64,000 nt of DNA, taken from Neptunicoccus cionae (GTDB taxonomy: Bacteria > Pseudomonadota > Alphaproteobacteria > Rhodobacterales > Rhodobacteraceae). Shown here piece after piece: positions 34,195 through 41,978 of the stretch. How positions within the stretch are numbered: the first letter of the stretch is position 1; every line of letters starts with the position of its first letter. The notes beneath the pieces were generated by a model. The model searched no databases, was not told the DNA's origin, and worked only from the letters and a program-made list of their open reading frames with translations. Location of the stretch: positions 62,001-126,000 of the forward strand of contig NZ_BMKA01000002.1 in the NCBI RefSeq assembly GCF_014643735.1, in the 5' to 3' direction. The translations under genes and the position numbers were made by a program.

Positions 34195-35269
34195 CCGCCG
34201 GACCTTCTGACAGAATCACCAATACCCGCGCCTTTGCGCCAAGTTGCGCCGCATCGGACACGGCGCCGGCAAAGCCTGCGCCACCTGACGGAGAGGTTTG
34301 CAAGCCAAAGGGTTCAAGTTGCTCTATCTTTTCCGCTACATCACCGTCTTGGAGCGTCAAAAAGCCGTCTGCATCCTGTGCCAGCGCTTTGAGCGCAAGA
34401 TGCGAAGGTTCCTTACAATCCAGCCGCCCCATATTGGACGCAGGCCCCTCAGTCGCCACAGGTTTTCCTGCACGGATGCTTTCCAATAACGCAGGTGCGG
34501 CGGTGGGTTCCACGACTGTGATCTGCACGTCATCCCCCCAATGCTGGCGCAAAGACGCAGCCACGGCTGCCGCCAGTCCGCCAACGCCAGCTTGCAAATA
34601 AACGTGCGTGGGTGGCGCATCGTTTTTTGCCTCATATTGCGCGAACATCTCCGCGCTCAGCGCCAGATACCCCTCCATCACATCCTGGCCAGAGGTATCA
34701 TCTTCCCACGTGCTGTCCGATAGCAAGCGCCAGCCGTTATCGCCTGCTGCTTTGGCGGCGGCATCCATGCTCGCCTCGTAATCCGCGCCTTCCACGACCA
34801 CATCGGCCCCTATATCACGCAAACGTTGCGCGAAACCGGATGGCACCGTTTGCGCCAGATAGATCACCGCGCGCGCGCCGAAAACTCTGGCCCCTGCTGC
34901 CACAGAGAGCCCGTGGTTTCCAGCACTGGCCGTCACAAACACCTGACCCTTCAACGCTGTTTTCGCCACCTGCGGATCGGCGATGGCGTCGCCCGCTTTC
35001 AGATAGGCCGTCTTCGCGATAGAGAACGCAGCCCCGAGCGCTTTGAAACTGCCCAGCCCCATGCGCGTGCGTTCATCCTTAATGTATAGGCTTTCAATGC
35101 CGAGCGTGCCAGCCAGTTCCTGCGCGCAGACCAACGGTGTCGCAGCGTGGGCCGGACAGTGGCTGAGAAGCTTAAGAACAAGGTGATCGTCCGTTGTGAT
35201 TTGACCATCGGCCAAACCGGATTGCGGGGGCAGGCCCTTGGACCGCCAGGGATTCGAGAGATATGTCAT
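34187..35269 (-). CDS. Diaminopropionate ammonia-lyase-like PLP enzyme
   Basis: 360 residues of the fold-type II PLP family. LYIKDERTRMGLGSFKALGAAFS holds the cofactor Lys (in GSFKALG), SAGNHGLSVAAGA binds the PLP phosphate region and QAGVGGLAAAVAASL is a further conserved loop. It resembles diaminopropionate ammonia-lyase (YgeX) and the EutB-type dehydratases of ectoine clusters. The frame opens at a GTG at 35335; the ATG at 35269 is preferred because MTYLSNPWRSKG is a typical N terminus, though no strong ribosome site is seen. First gene of a three-gene set. Confidence 0.78.
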   Translation of the reverse strand: MTYLSNPWRSKGLPPQSGLADGQITTDDHLVLKLLSHCPAHAATPLVCAQELAGTLGIESLYIKDERTRMGLGSFKALGAAFSIAKTAYLKAGDAIADPQVAKTALKGQVFVTASAGNHGLSVAAGARVFGARAVIYLAQTVPSGFAQRLRDIGADVVVEGADYEASMDAAAKAAGDNGWRLLSDSTWEDDTSGQDVMEGYLALSAEMFAQYEAKNDAPPTHVYLQAGVGGLAAAVAASLRQHWGDDVQITVVEPTAAPALLESIRAGKPVATEGPASNMGRLDCKEPSHLALKALAQDADGFLTLQDGDVAEKIEQLEPFGLQTSPSGGAGFAGAVSDAAQLGAKARVLVILSEGPADD

Positions 35270-35372
35270 AAGGCAAATCTGCGCTGAAACTGGCCGGACT
35301 GATAGTCTTAAAACGGCATTCCGCCTTTTTTTCACCCTTTCACATTACTGTTTTGGAGGCCTGCCCGCAGGG

Positions 35373-36140
35373 TCACGCCACATATTCGCGGTTGCGGATC
35401 AGGGGTGTGTTCTCTGAAAGTTTGCGGCGTAGAATTTGCAACATCTGCTGTCCACTAATGTGCCCTTGCGCCCCGGTTTCCATCTGCCGGAAGAACCGCC
35501 GCGCGTGTTGTGTAAGCTCTGCATCGCGTGCGGTTTGGCCAACACTATCCACAAATTGCGCACAATAGCGCAATTGCTGGCGGTCGCCGTCCGGGAGCGC
35601 CGTTTCAAGGATTTTGCTTATGCGGTCCAGATCATCAAACAGCGCCTGCCGGTCGAGATCCATCGTGTCCCCTACGTCAAATGTCACCGGCGTGGCAGTA
35701 TGGGCTTGCCCCGCACGATGGACGGCCAGCACCGAAACAATGCGATCCTGAAAAATTGAAAGACTGCGGATAGGTTTGGTCAGAAAACCTTGCGCCCCTG
35801 CCTTCAACACCCTTGCCTCCACCCCGTCACTGTTATCCCCGCTCAGGGCGATGATGGTCTGCTCGGGCCTGTTTTGTCCGGCAAGATCGCGAATCAGATC
35901 AAGCCCTGATCCATCCGGCAGCCCCAGATCAACGATCACCAAATCCGGTTTATATAGTTTCAGGTGGCTATAAGCGGACCTTATGCAATCCGCGCGACGC
36001 AACCGCGCCCCGCTGCGCAAAGCCATCAAACGAACAGCTTCCGAACAAAACCTGCTGTCTTCAGCCAGAAGGATCGTCACCCCCAACAATGGTCTGCTGC
36101 GGGCGAAACTGGCAGTAAAGGGATCTATATCATGTGGCAT
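35373..36140 (-). CDS. Response regulator with uncharacterised C-terminal domain
   Basis: 255 residues. Residues about 20-140 are a receiver domain: ILLAEDSRFCSEA has the acidic pair, LVIVDLGLPDGSGLD the phospho-acceptor Asp, ALSGDNSD the switch Ser and FLTKPIRS the Lys. The remaining 110 residues are helical and charged with no DNA-binding motif I recognise; they might be an HPt-like bundle or a protein-interaction domain. No kinase gene is adjacent. Its upstream region to 36322 contains nothing else clear. Confidence 0.82.
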   Translation of the reverse strand: MPHDIDPFTASFARSRPLLGVTILLAEDSRFCSEAVRLMALRSGARLRRADCIRSAYSHLKLYKPDLVIVDLGLPDGSGLDLIRDLAGQNRPEQTIIALSGDNSDGVEARVLKAGAQGFLTKPIRSLSIFQDRIVSVLAVHRAGQAHTATPVTFDVGDTMDLDRQALFDDLDRISKILETALPDGDRQQLRYCAQFVDSVGQTARDAELTQHARRFFRQMETGAQGHISGQQMLQILRRKLSENTPLIRNREYVA

Positions 36141-36322
36141 GTCTGCCCCCCGATTAGTTGCAAGGAACTCGCCTCATTGAACCCCAAATGTGCTAACAGT
36201 TTCCTAATAAGCGTAAGGTTTTCTTAAAATAAGCGAGTCCACCAAGCGGATGCGCCCTTTGTCGCGTTGCCAAGACCGGAGCTGCGCGCCATATCTGACT
36301 GACCGGACTAGAGGAGATTAAG

Positions 36323-36727
36323 ATGATTGGACGTTTGAATCACGTGGCGATTGCCGTGCCGGATCTGGAAGCAGCCTGTGCGCAGTACCGCGATACGCTT
36401 GGGGCGAATGTGGGCGCACCGCAGGACGAACCGGATCACGGGGTTACGGTTGTGTTTATCGAACTGCCCAACACCAAGGTCGAATTGCTCTACCCGCTGG
36501 GCGAGAATTCTCCCATTCAGGGGTTTCTTGACAAGAACCCTGCCGGCGGCATCCATCATATCTGCTACGAAGTGGACGATATTCTTGCGGCGCGGGATCG
36601 GCTGCAAGCCAGCGGAGCACGGGTTCTGGGCAGCGGCGAGCCGAAGATCGGCGCCCACGGCAAACCTGTTCTTTTCCTCCACCCCAAAGACTTCACCGGA
36701 ACCCTTGTTGAACTGGAACAAATCTAG
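36323..36727 (+). CDS. mce: Methylmalonyl-CoA epimerase
   Basis: 134-residue vicinal-oxygen-chelate protein. GRLNHVAIAVPDLEAA carries the first metal His, GGIHHICYEVDDI the second, and VELEQI at the end the Glu ligand; IELPNTKVELLYPLG is typical for the family. It interconverts the methylmalonyl-CoA epimers in propionyl-CoA use. GAGGAGATT precedes the ATG. The stop is immediately followed by the next ATG. Confidence 0.92.
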   Translation: MIGRLNHVAIAVPDLEAACAQYRDTLGANVGAPQDEPDHGVTVVFIELPNTKVELLYPLGENSPIQGFLDKNPAGGIHHICYEVDDILAARDRLQASGARVLGSGEPKIGAHGKPVLFLHPKDFTGTLVELEQI

Positions 36728-37006
36728 ATGACAATCGGCGCAGCTCTCGTTCTTTATGCAGTGGTCTGGTTTATGACCCTGTTTATCGTCCTTCCGATCC
36801 GGCTCAAGAGTCAGACCGAAGATGGTGATGTGGTCAAAGGCACCCCGCCCTCAGCCCCTGCGAACCCTCAACTTGGCAAGCGGGCACTAATTGTGACCGG
36901 TATTTCTGCGGTGATCTGGCTGGGTCTGTTCGGGGTCATCGTATCGGGCGTTATTCCGCTGGAAACATTTGATTTCTATAACGGAATTAAATCCGGACAC
37001 TACTGA
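36728..37006 (+). CDS. DUF1467 family small membrane protein
   Basis: 92 residues with two hydrophobic segments (ALVLYAVVWFMTLFIVLPI and LIVTGISAVIWLGLFGVIV) and the linker IRLKSQTEDGDVVKGTP that marks DUF1467. This family commonly follows mce in alphaproteobacteria. Its ATG directly follows the mce stop. Function unknown. Confidence 0.85.
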   Translation: MTIGAALVLYAVVWFMTLFIVLPIRLKSQTEDGDVVKGTPPSAPANPQLGKRALIVTGISAVIWLGLFGVIVSGVIPLETFDFYNGIKSGHY

Positions 37007-37025
37007 CGGCTCTTACACCCGTCCT

Positions 37026-37847
37026 TTATACCGCGCCATCAGACTGCAACAGTTTCAAGGCGGCGGCATGAAGCGTGGGATCACCAGCCGCAATGACCTG
37101 CCCGCCATTGTGGGCAGGACCGCCCTGCCAGTTGGTCACAATACCTCCGGCAGCTTGGATCACAGCCAGAGGGCCCTGAATGTCATAGGCATTCAACTGT
37201 GCCTCAACCACTAGATCGATCTGCCCCGCAGCGAGCAACCCGTAAGAGTAGCAATCCATCCCGTAGCGGGCCAGTTTCACCCGATCACGCACCCGATTAA
37301 ACGCGGCTTGCTCCTGCTTGGTGCCAATCTCTGGAAAGGTCGTGAACAGGATAGCGTCTTGTAAATCCACTAACTTTCTCACCTCCAAGGGGCGATCGCC
37401 GCTGGGATGCTGCAACTGTGCGAATTGCGGCGTTCCGACAAACCGTTCGCTTGTGAAGGGCTGGTCAATCATACCGATCAACGGGCCGTCTTCGGGCCCG
37501 ACTGCGATCAATACGCCCCATGTGGGTGTGCCCGAAATAAAGCCCCGTGTGCCGTCAATCGGATCAAGTACCCACGTCAGCCCGCTGCTGCCTTCATAGG
37601 CGGCAAATTCTTCGCCAAGGATGCTGTCCTGCGGTCGATGCTCTGCCAAAAGTTCCCGCATCTTTTGCTCGATCAGGCGATCTGCCACAGTGACCGGATC
37701 GAAATCTCCGGCCAGTTTGTTTTCGATATCCTGCCCGGCCCCGCGAAAATACTGCAAGGCAATGGGGCGCGCTGCATCTGCAAGCAGATGGGCAACGCCA
37801 ACCAGTTCGTCATGTAAATCGGGTGATAACGGGGCAGTCTTAGGCAT
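37026..37847 (-). CDS. hisN: Histidinol-phosphatase, inositol-monophosphatase family
   Basis: 273 residues. ILGEEFAAYEG and WVLDPIDGTRGFISGTPTWG are the metal-binding motifs of the IMPase fold; YDIQGPLAVIQAAGGIVTNW is the C-terminal conserved segment. The sequence is of the HisN type that completes histidine synthesis in alphaproteobacteria. The frame extends to a TTG at 37859; the ATG at 37847 is used. It lies downstream of the XRE regulator on the same strand. Confidence 0.85.
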   Translation of the reverse strand: MPKTAPLSPDLHDELVGVAHLLADAARPIALQYFRGAGQDIENKLAGDFDPVTVADRLIEQKMRELLAEHRPQDSILGEEFAAYEGSSGLTWVLDPIDGTRGFISGTPTWGVLIAVGPEDGPLIGMIDQPFTSERFVGTPQFAQLQHPSGDRPLEVRKLVDLQDAILFTTFPEIGTKQEQAAFNRVRDRVKLARYGMDCYSYGLLAAGQIDLVVEAQLNAYDIQGPLAVIQAAGGIVTNWQGGPAHNGGQVIAAGDPTLHAAALKLLQSDGAV

Positions 37848-37927
37848 AGGCGCGCTCAATTATTACTTCGTTGTCTGAAACAACTGCGCGTCTAGCCTGA
37901 AACGGGGCGATAATCCAGCCGGATGGT

Positions 37928-38311
37928 TCAGCTTGCGCTAAGGACTCTGGCCAGATCAAAAAGCTTGCGGCGCTGATTCTCGGGAATTGCATAGTAGGAA
38001 CGCACCAGTTCAAGCGCCTCTTTATCCGAAAGAAGATCGCCTTGCTGCGCTTCGCCAGCAGCCTGCATTTCCGCCTCGAGGATCTCGTCCGATTTATCGA
38101 ACCCTTCAAAGAAGAAGCTGACAGGAACTTCCAGAGCTTCGGCAATGTCCCAAAGCCGCGATGCACTGATCCGGTTCATACCGGTTTCGTACTTCTGGAT
38201 TTGTTGGAACTTGATACCGACTTTGGTGCCAAGCTGTTGTTGTGTCACGCCAAGCATCCAACGACGGTGCCGCACGCGCTTACCAACATGAATATCAACT
38301 GGATGTTTCAT
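37928..38311 (-). CDS. XRE-family transcriptional regulator
   Basis: 127 residues. The HTH is VTQQQLGTKVGIKFQQIQKYE followed by ISASRLWDIAEALEVPVSFFF, an arrangement common in alphaproteobacterial XRE regulators. The C-terminal part is acidic and helical. The ATG at 38311 has GGAGA seven bases upstream; the frame opens at 38359. Two related palindromes in the upstream region are candidate self-binding or neighbour-regulating sites. Confidence 0.88.
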   Translation of the reverse strand: MKHPVDIHVGKRVRHRRWMLGVTQQQLGTKVGIKFQQIQKYETGMNRISASRLWDIAEALEVPVSFFFEGFDKSDEILEAEMQAAGEAQQGDLLSDKEALELVRSYYAIPENQRRKLFDLARVLSAS

Positions 38312-38474
38312 AAAAAGAGTCTCCACTGTCCTGTCTAATGACAAATTAATTCCGCCCATCCCAAATACGGGCGGTAGGCGGATCTGCTTTTCAAAATTTG
38401 ATTTATTAATTTAACCGTAGGGCGACTCATCCCACATTCGCCCCCATGAACTTTCTCTTAACGTGCTAACGCAA

Positions 38475-38486
38475 ATTGCATGCAAT
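38475..38486. promoter_or_regulatory. Palindrome ATTGCATGCAAT
   Basis: A perfect 12-base palindrome whose half sites (TTGCAT) recur in the palindrome at 38539-38557. Possible regulator site in the divergent promoter region. Confidence 0.4.
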
Positions 38487-38538
38487 CTAAAGGTGATCGT
38501 TTAACATGTTCGCGGGTCTGAGAGCGAAAATGCAGATT

Positions 38539-38557
38539 TTTTTGCATTATGCAAAAA
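38539..38557. promoter_or_regulatory. Palindrome TTTTTGCATTATGCAAAAA
   Basis: Perfect 9-base arms around one central base. It shares TTGCAT/ATGCAA with the site 65 bases upstream. It could bind the adjacent XRE regulator. Confidence 0.45.
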
Positions 38558-38677
38558 CTTTTTTGCCTTTTCTTTCACTAAAAGTCTCATTTGTGCGTTT
38601 ATTCGGCAGAATCCCCCGTTTCACCTCTGCATAAACTTCGTTTAGACCTTAGCAAAATTATGAGGAGGAAAACACGA

Positions 38678-39640
38678 ATGCGTGCAATGCAAGTCATCCG
38701 CCACGAAACCCCGCTGGAATTGCGTGAGGTTCAGAAACCGGAACCGACCAGCGGACAGGTGCTGATCCGCGTTGCCGCCTGTGCGCTGAATTTCGCAGAT
38801 ACGCTGATGGTGAAAGGCACCTATCAGGAAAAACCGCAGATGCCATTCACCATCGGGATGGAAATATCCGGAATCATCGAAGCCGTCGGCACAGATGTTG
38901 ACCGCCTTACCGTGGGCCAGAGGGTTATGTCTTACATCGGCAGTGGTGGCATTGCCGAATATGCCGCGGTGGATGCGGACATTTGCCTGCCTATTCCAGA
39001 CACCATGCCGATGGTCGATGCGGCAGCCTTCCCTGTTGGCTATGGCACCGCCCATCTTGCGCTGGACCACAGGGCGCGGATGCAGTCGGGCGAACGCCTG
39101 CTGGTGCTTGGCGCGTCTGGCGGCGTCGGCCTGACCGGAGTCGAACTGGGTAAACTGATGGGGGCTGAAGTTATCGCCGTGGCGCGCGGCGCTGAAAAGC
39201 TGAAGATCGCGCAAGAAGCTGGCGCGGATCACCTGATTGATTCCGACAGCGGCGATTTGCGCGAACAGGTTAAGGCGCTTGGCGGCGCAGATGTTGTCTA
39301 TGATCCCATCGGCGGCGACCTGTTCAAAGAGGCTTTGCGTGCCACGAACCCCGAAGGCCGCCTGATCCCGCTAGGTTTTGCCTCGGGCGAGGTGCCCCTA
39401 ATTCCAGCCAACATCCTGCTGGTGAAAAACCTGACAGTGATCGGCTATTACTGGGGCGGATATTCCAAAACCAACCCCGCAGTGCTGAACGACAGTCTGG
39501 CCAAACTGCTGGAGTGGTATGCAGACGGCAAGATCAAACCCCATGTCAGCCATACCCTGCCGATGGAACAAGCCAACGAGGGTCTGGAACTGCTACGCAC
39601 CCGCAAGGCGACCGGTAAAGTCGTGATTACCACCGCGTAA
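38678..39640 (+). CDS. NADPH:quinone oxidoreductase family protein
   Basis: 320-residue zinc-independent medium-chain dehydrogenase. The nucleotide-binding loop is VLGASGGVGLTGVELGK; PFTIGMEISGIIEAVG and DVVYDPIGGDLFKEALR are family landmarks. No catalytic zinc ligands are seen. AGGAGG is nine to ten bases before the ATG at 38678, although the frame is open from 38591. It is followed by a hairpin. Such enzymes reduce quinones or enones; the substrate here is unknown. Confidence 0.88.
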   Translation: MRAMQVIRHETPLELREVQKPEPTSGQVLIRVAACALNFADTLMVKGTYQEKPQMPFTIGMEISGIIEAVGTDVDRLTVGQRVMSYIGSGGIAEYAAVDADICLPIPDTMPMVDAAAFPVGYGTAHLALDHRARMQSGERLLVLGASGGVGLTGVELGKLMGAEVIAVARGAEKLKIAQEAGADHLIDSDSGDLREQVKALGGADVVYDPIGGDLFKEALRATNPEGRLIPLGFASGEVPLIPANILLVKNLTVIGYYWGGYSKTNPAVLNDSLAKLLEWYADGKIKPHVSHTLPMEQANEGLELLRTRKATGKVVITTA

Positions 39641-39649
39641 GTTGCCAAC

Positions 39650-39670
39650 AGGGGCGTCAAACCCGCCCCT
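39650..39670 (+). terminator. Hairpin after the quinone oxidoreductase gene
   Basis: AGGGGCG (39650-39656) pairs with CGCCCCT (39664-39670) around a seven-base loop, ten bases after the stop. No T tract follows. Confidence 0.4.
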
Positions 39671-39754
39671 AACATTCCCCAATCGACGGCAACTTTGCTG
39701 CGATTGCCAAAATCTGGTATACTTTGTTCGGGGGGAGGGCAAAGGAGATCAAAG

Positions 39755-40558
39755 GTGGATTATTCGGCATTTAGAGATGGCGAGCGCGACGGTTGGTCTT
39801 CGCGTGCCAACATTTACGGCGATGCTACTGCACGGGCCACACTTCAAACTATTCCCAAGCTGCTGGACCACGCTCGTATTTTCCCCCGCGCGAAGATTCT
39901 GGATGCGGGCTGCGGACCGGGTTATGTAGCAGCAACTGCGAAGTTGCTTGGCGCAGACGTTGAGGGCATCGACTTCTCTGAAGGAATGGTCGAGCAGGCC
40001 AAAACCCAATTTCCGGACATCAAGTTTTCCATCGCTGACATTGAAAATTTGCCGATGCGAGATGGTACTTTTGATGCAGTGCTGTGCAACTTTGTTTTAT
40101 TTCACGTGACTGACCCTGAACGTGCAATAGCAGAGGCTAGGCGTGTTCTAAAGCCAGCCGGCAGATTTGCTTTTAGTCAATGGCTCGGGCCGGATCGGTC
40201 TGAATGTTATCAACTGCTGCTTGATGTTATTAAAAGCCATGCGGACATGGCTCGGGCAGACCCAGCGCCGGATGCATACGCTTTGTCTAACGAAACTCAT
40301 GTTTCAGAAATGATGCAAAAGGCCGGTTTCACCGACATCAAGGCAGAGATTGTCGAAAATATTCTTTATGCACCGGGCCCCAGTTTCTTTGAGTTCTTCA
40401 TGACGTTCGGTGTCCGCGTTCCGCTGATACTACACAGGCAAGAGGTCAGCGTGCAGGCATCCATTCGAGAAGAAATAGATGAAGCGGCATCGCGATACTT
40501 GTCAGAGGGGTGCTATAAGATTCCAATGCCAAGCATCGTGTTTTCAGGGCTGGCGTGA
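39755..40558 (+). CDS. Class I SAM-dependent methyltransferase
   Basis: 267 residues from a GTG with AAGGAG eight bases upstream (frame open from 39695). Motif I is ILDAGCGPGYVAAT; VEGIDFSEGMVEQA is motif II; FDAVLCNFVLFHV and EARRVLKPAGRFAF complete the methyltransf_11 pattern. The C-terminal third is not informative about the acceptor. Base composition is somewhat more AT-rich than its neighbours, but not enough to argue for transfer. Confidence 0.82.
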   Translation: MDYSAFRDGERDGWSSRANIYGDATARATLQTIPKLLDHARIFPRAKILDAGCGPGYVAATAKLLGADVEGIDFSEGMVEQAKTQFPDIKFSIADIENLPMRDGTFDAVLCNFVLFHVTDPERAIAEARRVLKPAGRFAFSQWLGPDRSECYQLLLDVIKSHADMARADPAPDAYALSNETHVSEMMQKAGFTDIKAEIVENILYAPGPSFFEFFMTFGVRVPLILHRQEVSVQASIREEIDEAASRYLSEGCYKIPMPSIVFSGLA

Positions 40559-40568
40559 AACCAGCCCT
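40546..40568 (+). terminator. Hairpin spanning the methyltransferase stop codon
   Basis: AGGGCTGG (40546-40553) pairs with CCAGCCCT (40561-40568) around a seven-base loop that contains the TGA. No T tract follows; it lies between convergent genes. Confidence 0.4.
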
Positions 40569-40596
40569 CCGTTCCTAGCGCCCGAATGCAGCGCGG

Positions 40597-41481
40597 TTAG
40601 ACTGCAAGTCGCATCCGTTGCGATGGCTCCACACTACAACAGTACTCTTCGCGCACCATTTCAGCCAGAAGCGGTGCCATTTCATTGCGGCTGGCGGGAG
40701 TGACCATCATATTAATCTGGAACTCCGGCAAGTCCGGCAAAGCGCCCTGCGGGATTGCCTCCAGATATGGGGGCGCCGTCCCTTTCAGGCGCGCTTGCAC
40801 CGCGAGGTCCGCGCTTAAAGACGCCTCTACCGTCATAGAAGACATGGATTCCACTGCCATCTCCCAAGGTATCTGCGCTTCGTCCAGCGCTTTGAGGGCA
40901 ATCGGGCGGAAAATACACTGGGTTTCAAACGCAACGCGCAACGGGCGCTCCCTCCAAGTGGTCCCTTGCTGTGCCCCGTACCATGTGAGGTCAAGACTGG
41001 TGAGGCGGACCGAATCTTCTGCTCCACCGGTTTCTGTCGTCAGGATCACATCGCAGTCACCCGCCTCGAACTGGCGCTTCAGCTCTGATGTGTAGCAAGA
41101 CACCATCTTTACTTTGACCTTGGGATAGGCCGTAGAGAACCGTTTTAACACCTTCGGGATATGGGGATAGACGATGTCATGGGGCACGCCAAAGACGATC
41201 TCGCCCTCAAACTTCTGGTCGGTCATACGGTTCCAGACCTCATCATTCAGCGCCAACAGGCGCCGCCCGTAGCTAAGCATCACCTCCCCTTGCGCGGTCG
41301 GGGTCACGCTGCGATTGGCGCGGTCGAGCAGGCTCTGCCCCAATGATTCCTCCAGCCGTTTCAACTGCATAGAGACCGCCGATTGAGTCAGGTTCAATTG
41401 CGCCGCCGCCCGCGTGACACCGCCGGTATCGGCCACAGCCACAAAGCTGCGCAGCGCAGTAATGTCTAGATTTCGCACCAT
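40597..41481 (-). CDS. LysR-family transcriptional regulator
   Basis: 294 residues. N-terminal HTH: ITALRSFVAVADTGGVTRAAAQLNLTQ followed by SAVSMQLKRLEESLG. The effector-binding part begins EGEIVFGVPHDIVYPHIP. AAGGAA precedes the ATG. It is divergent from the DUF1127 gene and two ATC-N9-GAT boxes sit in the shared region, so self- and neighbour regulation are likely. The effector is unknown. Confidence 0.92.
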   Translation of the reverse strand: MVRNLDITALRSFVAVADTGGVTRAAAQLNLTQSAVSMQLKRLEESLGQSLLDRANRSVTPTAQGEVMLSYGRRLLALNDEVWNRMTDQKFEGEIVFGVPHDIVYPHIPKVLKRFSTAYPKVKVKMVSCYTSELKRQFEAGDCDVILTTETGGAEDSVRLTSLDLTWYGAQQGTTWRERPLRVAFETQCIFRPIALKALDEAQIPWEMAVESMSSMTVEASLSADLAVQARLKGTAPPYLEAIPQGALPDLPEFQINMMVTPASRNEMAPLLAEMVREEYCCSVEPSQRMRLAV

Positions 41482-41496
41482 ATCAAATTCCTTGAT
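41482..41496. promoter_or_regulatory. LysR-type box ATCAAATTCCTTGAT
   Basis: ATC-N9-GAT dyad directly upstream of the LysR start codon. A second copy of the same design lies 69 bases away. Confidence 0.5.
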
Positions 41497-41550
41497 GTTA
41501 AGCCGAACAAATATTCGTTTCTCAAATGAATAACCCTATGCCAGTTATAT

Positions 41551-41565
41551 ATCAAGAAGTTTGAT
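41551..41565. promoter_or_regulatory. LysR-type box ATCAAGAAGTTTGAT
   Basis: Second ATC-N9-GAT dyad, 43 bases before the DUF1127 start. ATCAA-N5-TTGAT is common to both boxes. Confidence 0.5.
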
Positions 41566-41607
41566 GAAAAACGGATTTCATATCCGAAAAGCGAAAAGGG
41601 AAACTCA

Positions 41608-41820
41608 ATGACCTCCACTGTAACCCACCTACCCCGTACAGCTTGCGGCAAACGCAGCCTGTTGTGCCGTATCCGTGACGCATTGCAACTGCGCCGCCAG
41701 CGCCTGCAACTGACGCGGTTGTCGGATGCCCAACTCAGGGATATTGGCCTGACCCGCGCCGAAGCCGGCGCCGAGGCCCGCCGCAGAGCTTGGGACGCTC
41801 CGAACCATTGGCAATGGTGA
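41608..41820 (+). CDS. DUF1127 domain protein
   Basis: 70 residues, strongly basic. The domain core is RRQRLQLTRLSDAQLRDIGLTRAEAGAEA, a typical DUF1127 helical stretch ending in DIGLTR. Short DUF1127 proteins of alphaproteobacteria have been linked to RNA metabolism and stress. AAGGGAAA precedes the ATG. It is divergent from the LysR gene. Confidence 0.9.
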   Translation: MTSTVTHLPRTACGKRSLLCRIRDALQLRRQRLQLTRLSDAQLRDIGLTRAEAGAEARRRAWDAPNHWQW

Positions 41821-41837
41821 TCTCTGCGCAACCGGCA

Positions 41838-41877
41838 TGAAAATTGTGCTATCCTAGGTCTAACAGCACAATTTTCA
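41838..41877. repeat. Perfect 13-base inverted repeat after the DUF1127 gene
   Basis: TGAAAATTGTGCT (41838-41850) and AGCACAATTTTCA (41865-41877) are perfect arms around 14 bases. It starts 17 bases after the DUF1127 stop. The following bases (ACGGGTTTCTCTT) are a poor T tract, so terminator or protein-binding palindrome are both possible. Confidence 0.6.
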
Positions 41878-41888
41878 ACGGGTTTCTC

Positions 41889-41978
41889 TTGAATTATCGG
41901 TCCATCCCACCGATATTCTCTGTAACCCTTCCGGAATTCTCGGTGGGACGTTCAACAGATTTTCGAGGAGAAAACCAA
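41889..41978 (+). ncRNA. Candidate ybhL leader RNA
   Basis: The 5' region of the Bax-inhibitor-1/YbhL gene holds a long hairpin: TCCCACCGA (41905-41913) pairs with TCGGTGGGA (41940-41948), and the stem can be extended by ATTC/GAAT across small bulges. A ybhL leader element has been described upstream of this gene family in alphaproteobacteria; the position and structure fit, but I could not compare it to the published consensus. Confidence 0.55.

Larger units (their letters stand above)
38312..38677. other. 366-base AT-rich intergenic region
   Basis: Divergent promoter region between the XRE regulator and the quinone oxidoreductase. It contains no ORF worth listing. It holds the palindromes at 38475-38486 and 38539-38557, T-rich runs, and the AGGAGG ribosome site of the downstream gene. 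Confidence 0.7.
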
